Shown: one piece after another, positions 56,890 through 64,000 of the stretch
Position numbering within the stretch: the stretch's first letter is position 1
Layout: each line of letters starts with the position of its first letter
From: an uncultured Mycoplasmatota bacterium
GTDB taxonomy: Bacteria; Bacillota_I; Bacilli_A; RF39; UBA660
NCBI GenBank assembly: GCA_900547775.1
Contig: URHW01000001.1
Location: 310,001-374,000 of the forward strand
DNA: 64,000 bases
Reading direction: 5' to 3'
Notes under the pieces: model-generated
The model's database searches: none
What the model saw: the letters and a program-made list of their open reading frames with translations, nothing else
What the model was told of the DNA's origin: nothing
Translations under genes and position numbers: made by a program

Positions 56890-57815
56890 TGAAGAAGAAG
56901 ATGATATTGTTATGTGCAATGATTATGTTACTTGGTGGTTGTACAAAATATATTGCAGATGATAACAAAAAACGTGTTGTGTATGAAGTCACTGGACAGA
57001 GCTTACCATCAAATATTTTATGTAAGCCTAGTGATGATGATTTAGCTAGTATTTATGAAAAATATAAAGATAATTTAGAAGTTAATTTAGATAATTTACC
57101 TAAGTGTGAAGATATTAAAATTTATGATAGTAAGAATTATAATGGATTATGGGTTCAATTATTTGTTATGCCCCTTGCTTGGGTAATTGTAAAAATTGGT
57201 ACACTTGTTAAAAGTTATGGTGTATCAGTAATGATTGTTGGATTACTTATTAGATTAATTTTGATGCCATTTTCAATTAAAGCTACTAAACAAAGTCAAA
57301 ATATGCAAAAGGCTCAAAAGGATTTAAATAGACTGGAAGAGAAGTATAAGAATAGGACTGATAATGAAGCGATGATGCAAAAGAGTCAGGAGATGCTTGC
57401 TATTTATAAAAAATATAATATTAGTCCAGTTGGTAGTTGTTTAATGAGTTTTATACAGCTTCCTATATTCTTTGCATTTTTAGAAGCTATTAATAGAATT
57501 CCAGCAATATTTGAAGAGTACCTAGGAGCTTTCCAATTAGGTACAACACCTTTAGTTGCTTTAAAGAGTGGTAACTATTATTATATTATTTTGATTTTGC
57601 TTACTATATTAACTACTTATTTATCTTTATCATTTAATATGAAGAGTGCAGGTAGTGCTGAACAACAACAACAGATGAAGTTTATGACTGGATTTATGAT
57701 TGTGTTTATTTCAATTGCTTCATTTAGTTTACCAACAGCAATTGCGCTATATTGGATTGTTACTAATGGATTTAGTGTAATTCAAAATTATATTGTAAGT
57801 AAAAGGAGAAGTTAA
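56889..57815 (+). CDS. yidC: membrane protein insertase YidC/SpoIIIJ/OxaA
   Basis: This 308-residue insertase has a lipoprotein signal with lipobox LLGGC (Cys18), followed by an extracytoplasmic part and five membrane helices. It shows the hydrophilic groove region RLILMPFSIKATKQSQNMQK and the conserved LPIFFAFLEAINR. In spore formers this gene is spoIIIJ. It is coupled to rnpA. Confidence 0.96.
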   Translation: MKKKMILLCAMIMLLGGCTKYIADDNKKRVVYEVTGQSLPSNILCKPSDDDLASIYEKYKDNLEVNLDNLPKCEDIKIYDSKNYNGLWVQLFVMPLAWVIVKIGTLVKSYGVSVMIVGLLIRLILMPFSIKATKQSQNMQKAQKDLNRLEEKYKNRTDNEAMMQKSQEMLAIYKKYNISPVGSCLMSFIQLPIFFAFLEAINRIPAIFEEYLGAFQLGTTPLVALKSGNYYYIILILLTILTTYLSLSFNMKSAGSAEQQQQMKFMTGFMIVFISIASFSLPTAIALYWIVTNGFSVIQNYIVSKRRS

Positions 57816-57816
57816 T

Positions 57817-58428
57817 ATGAAAGAGTATGTTTATGAGGGAAAAGACCAAGAGGTTGTATTAAAGAAAGTTTTAGAAGATTTAAATGTTACTGAAAATGAT
57901 TTTGTTTATACAAAAGAAGAGGTAAAAGGCAAACTTTTTAAGGCTGGAACTACTAAATATCATGTTTATTTAAATACAGATATTTTGGAGTTTATTAAAG
58001 AGTATTTAAATACTTTATTAACTGAGATGGGTCTTGAGGTTAAGTTTGAATCTAATATTAGAGATAAGCAAATTAATATTAAAATGTATTCAAATAATAA
58101 TCCTATATTAATTGGAAAGAATGGTCAGACACTTACGGCATTAACTGCTGTTTGTAAGGCTGTTGTTTTTGCAAGAATTGGTGTATATCCTTATTTGAAT
58201 TTAGATGCTTCTGATTATAAGGATAAGCAGGTTAGTCATTTAGAAAGACTTGCTAAAAATATTGCTCGTGAAGTTAGAAATACTGGTAGAGAAGTTGTTA
58301 TGGATAATATGAATTCTTATGAAAGACGTATTGTTCATAATGTTCTTACCGATTTTAAGGGAGTAACTACAATTAGTGAAGGTGAAGAACCTAATAGACA
58401 TATTATTGTAAAACCAAAAAAAGATTAG
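57817..58428 (+). CDS. khpB: RNA-binding protein KhpB/Jag
   Basis: This 203-residue protein has a Jag_N domain (MKEYVYEGKDQEVVLKKVLED), a KH domain (PILIGKNGQTLTALTAV) and a C-terminal R3H domain (REVVMDNMNSYERRIVHNVL). It binds RNA and is linked to cell elongation control in relatives. AAGGAG precedes the ATG. It starts 1 bp after the yidC stop. Confidence 0.96.
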   Translation: MKEYVYEGKDQEVVLKKVLEDLNVTENDFVYTKEEVKGKLFKAGTTKYHVYLNTDILEFIKEYLNTLLTEMGLEVKFESNIRDKQINIKMYSNNNPILIGKNGQTLTALTAVCKAVVFARIGVYPYLNLDASDYKDKQVSHLERLAKNIAREVRNTGREVVMDNMNSYERRIVHNVLTDFKGVTTISEGEEPNRHIIVKPKKD

Positions 58429-58443
58429 AAATAGTCTTTTTTT
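58420..58443 (+). terminator. terminator after khpB
   Basis: AAAGATTA and TAGTCTTT (58420-58439) form an 8-bp stem with a GAAA loop and are followed by T residues. It overlaps the khpB stop. Confidence 0.75.
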
Positions 58444-58459
58444 ATTTTTAAGAGAAGTG

Positions 58460-58468
58460 TGTTATAAT
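58460..58468 (+). promoter_or_regulatory. extended -10 promoter of mnmE
   Basis: TGTTATAAT (58460-58468) is an extended -10 element after the khpB terminator, about 25 bp before the mnmE ATG. Confidence 0.6.
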
Positions 58469-58493
58469 ACGCACTAGAAGAGGAGTTTTTGTC

Positions 58494-59849
58494 ATGGATA
58501 ATTCTACAATTTGTGCAGTATCTACTGCAGTTGGGACTGGTGCTATTTCTATAGTTAGATGTAGTGGAGTAGATGCGATAAAAATAGTTAATTCAATATT
58601 TAAAGGTAAGGATTTGGAGAAAGTGGATTCTCATACGATTTCTTATGGACATATTGTGTTTGATGGTGAAGTTATAGATGAAGTATTAGTATCTGTAATG
58701 AGAGCTCCAAAGACTTTTACGTGTGAAGATGTTGTAGAAATTAATGTTCATGGTGGCATTACAACAACTGATAGAGTGCTTGAACTTCTTTTAAATAGTG
58801 GGTGTAGATTAGCTGAGCCGGGTGAGTTTACTAAGAGAGCTTTTTTAAATGGAAGAATAGATTTAACGCAAGCTGATGGTGTTGAAGACATTATTGAAGC
58901 AGAAAGTGAAAAGGCTAGAAAACTTGCTATAAATCAAATTAGTGGTAAGTTAACTCCTAAAATAGATAGTATTAGAAAGAAATTACTTGCTTTGCAAGCA
59001 GAGATTGAGGTTAACATAGATTTTCCAGAATATGAAGAGGCTGAGGAATATACAGAGTCTACTATAAGACCAAAACTTGAAAAGATAAGCGCAGAATTAG
59101 AAGAGTTAGTGCGTAATTCGAGTAATGGTAAGATGATTAAAAATGGAATTAATATTGCTTTAATAGGTAAACCTAATGCCGGAAAAAGTAGTATTTTAAA
59201 TGGTTTACTGGAAGAAAATAAGGCGATTGTTACAAATATTCCAGGAACTACTAGAGATGTTATTGAAGGTAAAGTTATTTTAGATGGTATTGTGTTAAAT
59301 TTTATTGATACAGCTGGTATTAGAGAAACTGATGATGTGGTTGAAAAGATTGGTGTACAAAAGAGTTTAGAAAGTGCAGAAAATGCTGATTTAAGAATTT
59401 ATGTTTTAGATAATAGTGAAAAGTTGGATAATGATACTTTAGAATTTATAAAATCTTTAAAAGATAAAAAGTTAGTTTTTGTTAATAAGAATGATTTAGA
59501 TAGTAGTAATAATTATGATGGTATAGATAAAGATATTTTAGTTTATGGAAATACTATTGAGTCTGATGGATTAGAATCTTTGAAAAATAAAATTACCCAG
59601 TTATTTAAGATTAACGAGTTAGAGACTAGTGATTATTCTTTTTTATCTAATGTAAGACAGATATCTTTGGTTAAGCAAGCTCTTGAAAGTATAAATAGTG
59701 CAGTAAATAATACTTATATCGGAGTACCAATTGATATGTATACGATTGATATTAAAGATGCTTATGATTTATTGGGTAAAGTTATTGGTAAAACTTATGA
59801 TGATGATTTATTAGATGAGTTATTTTCTAGGTTTTGTTTAGGAAAGTAG
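58494..59849 (+). CDS. mnmE: tRNA modification GTPase MnmE
   Basis: This 451-residue GTPase works with MnmG to make 5-carboxymethylaminomethyl-uridine at the wobble base. The N-terminal folate-binding domain is followed by the G domain with GKPNAGKSS, PGTTRDVIEG and DTAGIRETDD, and the protein ends FCLGK with the catalytic Cys. AGAGGAG precedes the ATG. Confidence 0.97.
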   Translation: MDNSTICAVSTAVGTGAISIVRCSGVDAIKIVNSIFKGKDLEKVDSHTISYGHIVFDGEVIDEVLVSVMRAPKTFTCEDVVEINVHGGITTTDRVLELLLNSGCRLAEPGEFTKRAFLNGRIDLTQADGVEDIIEAESEKARKLAINQISGKLTPKIDSIRKKLLALQAEIEVNIDFPEYEEAEEYTESTIRPKLEKISAELEELVRNSSNGKMIKNGINIALIGKPNAGKSSILNGLLEENKAIVTNIPGTTRDVIEGKVILDGIVLNFIDTAGIRETDDVVEKIGVQKSLESAENADLRIYVLDNSEKLDNDTLEFIKSLKDKKLVFVNKNDLDSSNNYDGIDKDILVYGNTIESDGLESLKNKITQLFKINELETSDYSFLSNVRQISLVKQALESINSAVNNTYIGVPIDMYTIDIKDAYDLLGKVIGKTYDDDLLDELFSRFCLGK

Positions 59850-59857
59850 GTAAATTT

Positions 59858-61714
59858 ATGAATTATGATGTTATAGTTGTTGGTGGTGGTCATGCTGGAT
59901 GTGAAGCTGCGCATGCTACTGCTGTTATGGGTTTAAAGACTCTTTTAATTTCTTCTAATAAGAAGAATATTGCGGATATGCCATGTAATCCATCTATTGG
60001 TGGAACCGCTAAGGGTATTGTTGTTAGAGAGATAGATGCTTTAGGTGGTTTAATGGGTAAGGTTGCAGATGAAACCCATATTCAAATTAAGATGCTTAAT
60101 AATGCTAAGGGGCCTGCTGTTAGATCTTTAAGAGCGCAAGCTGATAAGGTTACTTATCCTAGAGTTATGCTTGAAAAGTTGGAAAATACTCCTAATTTAA
60201 CAATTATGGAAGCTATGGTTGAAGATTTAATTGTTAATGATAATACTGCAACTGGTGTAATATTAGAAAATGGAAATACAATAAATTCTAAAGCGGTTAT
60301 TTTAACTACTGGTACTTATTTAAATAGTAAGATATTAGTTGGTGATACTTTTAAATATGAAGGACCTCATGGAGAGAGAAGAAGTAATAATTTAAGTAGA
60401 AAGCTCGCTGATTATGGATTTGAAATTCAAAGATTAAAGACTGGTACACCTCAAAGAATTGAGAGAAGTAGTGTTGATTTTTCTAAGCTTAGTGAAGAGT
60501 GTGGTGATGATTGTTATTGGACTTTTAGTTTTGATAATGGACCATTTTATGATAAAGATAAGCAGGAAAAGTGTTATATAGTTTATACTAATCAAGATAC
60601 ACATAAGATTATAAGAGATAATTTATCTAAATCTGCTATGTATGGCGGTTATGCAGAAGGTATTGGTCCAAGATATTGTCCTTCGATTGAGGATAAAGTT
60701 GTTAGATTTGCAGATAGAGAGCGTCATCAGTTATTTTTAGAGCCAGAGAGTTTATATTATGATGATTTGTATTTACAAGGATTTTCAACGAGTATGCCAG
60801 TTGATGTTCAAGAAGAGATGGTACATAGTTTGGTAGGCTTGGAACATGCTGTTATTAAGAAGTATGCTTATGCAATTGAATATGATGCGATTAATCCGTT
60901 ACAATTAAATCCTTCATTGGAAACTAAGGTATTAAAGAATTTATTTACTGCTGGGCAGATAAATGGTACTAGTGGTTATGAAGAGGCTGCTGGTCAAGGT
61001 ATTATTGCTGGAATTAATGCCGGTTTAATGTTAAAAGGTAAGAAGCCATTAATTCTTAAAAGAAATGAATCTTATATTGGAGTTTTAGTTGATGATTTAG
61101 TAACTAAGGGTACTAAGGAACCTTATAGGTTGCTAACTTCTAGGGCTGAATTTAGGTTAATACTTCGTCATGATAATGCAGATTTAAGACTTAGAAAGTA
61201 TGGTTATGAAGTTGGATTAATTGATGATGAGAGATATAACAAACTTCTTGTTAAGGAAAAGGCAATTAATACACTTCTTGATGAACTTAAAAATGTTAGG
61301 GTTAGTAAAAATACACTTCCAGAGGCTTTATGTTATTTAAAGGATAGTTTATCAGCAGGTTATAGTCTTTATTATTTATTAAAGAGACCTGAGGTTAAAA
61401 TTATAGATTATTTAAGAGGCAATTTAATTAAAGACTATGATAAAGATGTACTTGAGCAGGCTGAGTTTTTTGTTAAGTATGAAGGTTATATTAATAAGGA
61501 ATATCAGGAAGCTAATAAGTTATTAAAACTTGAGGAAAAAGAGATTCCTACTGATATTGATTATGATAAGATTAAGAATTTAGCAAGTGAGGCTAGACAA
61601 AAACTTAAATTAGTTAGACCACTTACTTTAGCACAGGCTTCTAGAATTAGTGGAGTTAATCCGGTAGATATTTCAGTACTTGCTGTTTATTTGAAGAAGG
61701 AGTATAACAAATGA
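59858..61714 (+). CDS. mnmG: tRNA modification FAD enzyme MnmG
   Basis: This 618-residue flavoprotein has the FAD-binding motif VGGGHAGCEAAHATAVMG at the N-terminus, the NPSIGGTAKG signature and a C-terminal helical domain contacting MnmE. The ATG at 59858 is the family start (MNYDVIVVGGG). An earlier TTG at 59834 would overlap mnmE. TAGGT stands upstream. Confidence 0.97.
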   Translation: MNYDVIVVGGGHAGCEAAHATAVMGLKTLLISSNKKNIADMPCNPSIGGTAKGIVVREIDALGGLMGKVADETHIQIKMLNNAKGPAVRSLRAQADKVTYPRVMLEKLENTPNLTIMEAMVEDLIVNDNTATGVILENGNTINSKAVILTTGTYLNSKILVGDTFKYEGPHGERRSNNLSRKLADYGFEIQRLKTGTPQRIERSSVDFSKLSEECGDDCYWTFSFDNGPFYDKDKQEKCYIVYTNQDTHKIIRDNLSKSAMYGGYAEGIGPRYCPSIEDKVVRFADRERHQLFLEPESLYYDDLYLQGFSTSMPVDVQEEMVHSLVGLEHAVIKKYAYAIEYDAINPLQLNPSLETKVLKNLFTAGQINGTSGYEEAAGQGIIAGINAGLMLKGKKPLILKRNESYIGVLVDDLVTKGTKEPYRLLTSRAEFRLILRHDNADLRLRKYGYEVGLIDDERYNKLLVKEKAINTLLDELKNVRVSKNTLPEALCYLKDSLSAGYSLYYLLKRPEVKIIDYLRGNLIKDYDKDVLEQAEFFVKYEGYINKEYQEANKLLKLEEKEIPTDIDYDKIKNLASEARQKLKLVRPLTLAQASRISGVNPVDISVLAVYLKKEYNK

Positions 61715-62427
61715 GTGAAAGTGAGTTTATAAGTTCTTTAGAAAATTTAGGTTTAAGTATTAGTGATGAACAAATAAATAAATTTAGGGTGTATGCTAGT
61801 GAACTTCTTTCTTATAATGAACATACTAATTTGACAGCTATTCGTAATATTGAGGAAGTTTATTTAAAGCATTTTTATGATAGTTTGACTATTTATAAGG
61901 TTTATAGATTTAGTAATGAAAGTGTGCTTGATATTGGTACTGGTGCTGGATTTCCGGGAATTGTTTTGAAAATAATGTTTCCTGATATTAAGTTGACGCT
62001 TTTGGATAGTAATAATAAAAAAACTACTTTTTTAAAGTATATTTTAGGTAAGCTAAAATTAGATGCTACTGTTATTAATGATAGAGCAGAAAAGTACTAT
62101 TTATCTGACGAAAGATTTGATGTTGTTGTTTCGAGGGCGGTTGCTGATATGAGTATTCTTAGTGAACTTGCAATTCCTTTTTGTAAAGTTGGTGGCTATT
62201 TTATTGCTATGAAGGGTAAAAATACAGAAGAAATTGATAATGCTAATTATGCTATCGAGTTCTTAGGCGGAAAAATTAATGAGAAAGAGGAATTTTCTTT
62301 ACTTAATGATGCTGGTGAAAGAACATTAGTTAAAGTTGAAAAGGTTAGTGATACACCGAATGGATATCCTAGAGTTTATGATAAAATACGTAAATCTCCT
62401 ATTGCAAAAATTAGAAAAATAAAGTAA
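61711..62427 (+). CDS. rsmG: 16S rRNA G527 N7-methyltransferase
   Basis: This 238-residue methyltransferase shows LDIGTGAGFPGIVL for SAM binding and NLTAIRNIEEVYLKHFYDSL near the start, both typical of RsmG (GidB). It overlaps the mnmG stop by 4 nt (ATGA) and has a GAAGGAG site. Confidence 0.97.
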   Translation: MSESEFISSLENLGLSISDEQINKFRVYASELLSYNEHTNLTAIRNIEEVYLKHFYDSLTIYKVYRFSNESVLDIGTGAGFPGIVLKIMFPDIKLTLLDSNNKKTTFLKYILGKLKLDATVINDRAEKYYLSDERFDVVVSRAVADMSILSELAIPFCKVGGYFIAMKGKNTEEIDNANYAIEFLGGKINEKEEFSLLNDAGERTLVKVEKVSDTPNGYPRVYDKIRKSPIAKIRKIK

Positions 62428-62456
62428 TATATATTTAGAATAGGATGGGTTGTTTT

Positions 62457-63683
62457 ATGAATAGAGAGCCGTTAATACAAAATGTTAATATAGATTATAT
62501 TATTCCAAATAGGTTTCAGCCTAGACTTACTTTTGATGAGAAGTCTTTAAATGAGCTTGCTTCATCAATTAAAGAGCATGGTATTATTCAGCCACTTGTA
62601 TTAAGAAGACTTGGGGATAAATATGAGATAATTGCTGGTGAAAGACGTTATAAGGCTGCACAGCTTGCTGGTCTTACTGAGGTTCCTGCGATAATATCTA
62701 ATATTGATGATAACAAGAGCGCTGAGATTGCATTAGTTGAAAATGTTCAAAGAAGAAATTTGAATTCTCTAGAGGAAGCTAAGAGTTATAAAAAGATTCT
62801 TGATAAAGAAGGTTTAACGCAAGATGAACTCGCTAAGAAGATTGGGGTTTCACAATCTACAATTGCAAATAAGTTAAGATTATTAAATTTAACTAGTGAA
62901 GCACAAGATGCACTCATGAATGATAAGATTAGTGAAAGGCATGCGAGAAGTTTACTTAGTGTAACTGATCCTGAGAAGCAAAAAACTTTATTAAATAAGG
63001 TTATTTCTGAAAGACTTACTGTTAGACAGTTAGATGATGAGATAAAAAAGGAAAGTAATCCAGTAAGTGAAAGTACTCTTAATCATGTTCCGTCTTATGA
63101 TGAATTAGGTGATGTTGGCACTCCAGTTGAGAATTTAAACGTGTTAGATAATGCTCTTAAAGTTGATGAATCTACCAATATATCTGATAATTCTGATAAT
63201 ATATTTAATTCTGAACCAGCAAAAGAAGAGAAAACCGAAACTCTTGATTTAATGGCAGAAGATCCTAAAAATGAACCAGATGTTAAAAAAGAAGAAACAC
63301 AACCTAGTCCAGGATTTAATTTATTTAATTTTAGTAATAATACTCCAGAGTATCCATCTTTAGAAGATGAAGTTACTAATATGAATATGGAGCCTATGGA
63401 TAGATTGGAAGAGTTTAATCCATTTAATAGTAGTAGTACTATTAGTAAAGATGTACCATTAGAAAGTCTTGATGTTCCACTTGAAGAAGTTAAAAAAGAA
63501 GAAGAAAAACCTGTAGAACCTCCAAAGAAGAAGATTCTAGAGAATAATTTAGATTCTGTTAAAGAGGCTTATAATGATTTTGTTAATGAATTAAAGGAAG
63601 CAGGATATAATGTTTCTAGTGAAGACTTTGATTTTGAAGATTTGTATCAGATGATTATAAAGATAGAAAAACAAGCTGAGTAA
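62457..63683 (+). CDS. noc: nucleoid occlusion protein Noc-type ParB-family protein
   Basis: This 408-residue CTP-dependent DNA-sliding clamp has a ParB N-domain (GERRYKAAQLAGL and ENVQRRNLN) and a helix-turn-helix whose QSTIANKLRLLNL and ERHARSLL match Noc rather than Spo0J. Residues about 205-350 are an acidic, Asn/Ser-rich linker that is absent from Bacillus Noc. The last 50 residues look folded (NLDSVKEAYNDFVNELKEAGY). The N-terminal amphipathic helix used by Bacillus Noc to bind the membrane is missing. It sits right after rsmG, the Bacillus noc position. Two NBS palindromes are in this window. The ATG at 62457 is chosen on spacing. Confidence 0.85.
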   Translation: MNREPLIQNVNIDYIIPNRFQPRLTFDEKSLNELASSIKEHGIIQPLVLRRLGDKYEIIAGERRYKAAQLAGLTEVPAIISNIDDNKSAEIALVENVQRRNLNSLEEAKSYKKILDKEGLTQDELAKKIGVSQSTIANKLRLLNLTSEAQDALMNDKISERHARSLLSVTDPEKQKTLLNKVISERLTVRQLDDEIKKESNPVSESTLNHVPSYDELGDVGTPVENLNVLDNALKVDESTNISDNSDNIFNSEPAKEEKTETLDLMAEDPKNEPDVKKEETQPSPGFNLFNFSNNTPEYPSLEDEVTNMNMEPMDRLEEFNPFNSSSTISKDVPLESLDVPLEEVKKEEEKPVEPPKKKILENNLDSVKEAYNDFVNELKEAGYNVSSEDFDFEDLYQMIIKIEKQAE

Positions 63684-63695
63684 GCTTGTTTTTTT
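63670..63695. terminator. terminator between noc and the PBP gene
   Basis: AACAAGCT / AGCTTGTT (63670-63690) form an 8-bp stem with a 5-nt loop and T residues on the plus strand. It separates convergent genes and may act both ways. Confidence 0.8.
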
Positions 63696-64000
63696 AGTTT
63701 GTGATAGGTTCTGTACCACGTTTAAAATAGTATAAAATGTTTTTATTAGATTCTGCTGCTTTACCGCTTATTGGATCTAGTGGAACTGCAATTATATTAT
63801 CACTAGGAGTATACCAGGATGATTCTTTATCTTTAAGATATTCTTCGACGTTATCGCACCAAATATTTTTAATTTTAGATGAGTATGCTTTAGGAACTGC
63901 TCCGTTATAATCTGAACCAGCCCATACAAACATTAAAACGTCTGGATTATAACCAATTACTAAATAGTCGTTATCAGTTGTACCACTTTTGATAGCATAT
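63694..64000 (-). CDS. class A penicillin-binding protein, C-terminal end
   Basis: About 102 residues are seen before the right edge. The residues AIKSGTTDNDYLVIGYNPDVLMFVWAG carry the KTG-like transpeptidase triad in the form KSGTT, as in PBP1A-type enzymes that cross-link peptidoglycan. The stop is at 63694. The gene is incomplete at the window edge, so the glycosyltransferase domain and the length cannot be seen. It runs head-on to replication. Confidence 0.8.
   Translation of the reverse strand, partial: YAIKSGTTDNDYLVIGYNPDVLMFVWAGSDYNGAVPKAYSSKIKNIWCDNVEEYLKDKESSWYTPSDNIIAVPLDPISGKAAESNKNILYYFKRGTEPITN

Overview
The window is about 64 kb of a very AT-rich Gram-positive chromosome centred on the replication origin. 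The gene content is that of a low-GC Firmicute: gyrBA, recF and dnaN beside dnaA, the rpmH-rnpA-yidC-jag-mnmE-mnmG-rsmG-noc string on the other side of the origin, SpoVG, Veg, YabG, YabP, YabQ, BofA, SpoVT, a Met T-box and SecA with an SEC-C tail. TGA is a real stop (yabP/yabQ and yabG/veg overlap as ATGA), so this is not a mycoplasma code. Rubrerythrin suggests an anaerobe. The best guess is an AT-rich, Erysipelotrichia/RF39-like or other Bacilli-related gut bacterium that still carries sporulation genes. This placement is inferred from gene content and order.

Layout. oriC lies at about 56.02-56.40 kb between dnaA (leftward) and rpmH (rightward), with a second DnaA-box cluster between dnaA and dnaN. 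Most genes left of oriC are on the minus strand and those to the right on the plus strand, so transcription mostly follows replication. The head-on exceptions are agrBD, a FemX-like transferase, a small ORF at 20.1 kb, yfhO and a penicillin-binding protein at the right edge.

Regions. 0-9.2 kb: a DUF1015 protein, a CtpE-like P-type ATPase, 3-methyladenine glycosylase, a frameshifted EamA transporter, a zincin-like protein, secA, hpf and a cold-shock gene. 9.4-12.2 kb: a complete agr quorum-sensing system in which agrBD and agrAC converge on one terminator. 12.3-18.1 kb: a membrane-anchored amidase, smpB, rnr, secG and eno. 18.2-25.8 kb: FemX-like, rubrerythrin, typA, yfhO and a lipid kinase. 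25.9-30.9 kb: tRNA-Cys, a run of poorly known envelope proteins, and tmRNA. 31-43 kb: a Bacillus-like block divIC-yabQ-yabP, spoVG, veg, yabG, rsmA, a 3D-domain protein, tatD, metG with its T-box, spoVT, mfd, pth, trmN6, ricT and holB. 43.4-46.8 kb: bofA, recR, ebfC, dnaX, tadA and a mini SRP RNA. 46.85-47.3 kb: six parS sites in a non-coding stretch. 47.3-56 kb: gyrA, gyrB, recF, comK, dnaN, dnaA. 56.4-63.7 kb: rpmH to noc.

Most notable signals. Three TGTCGAA Spo0A boxes sit exactly 10 bp apart in front of comK, and one more lies beside the DnaA boxes in oriC. Two identical 24-bp palindromes that contain the Noc-binding sequence are embedded in coding sequence (trmN6 and dnaX), and a Noc-type ParB protein is encoded in the same window. 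Six parS sites are packed into about 430 bp. The agr locus has a convergent layout with a 34-residue AgrD not previously called. Together they suggest that chromosome segregation, nucleoid occlusion, sporulation entry, competence and quorum sensing are wired around the origin.
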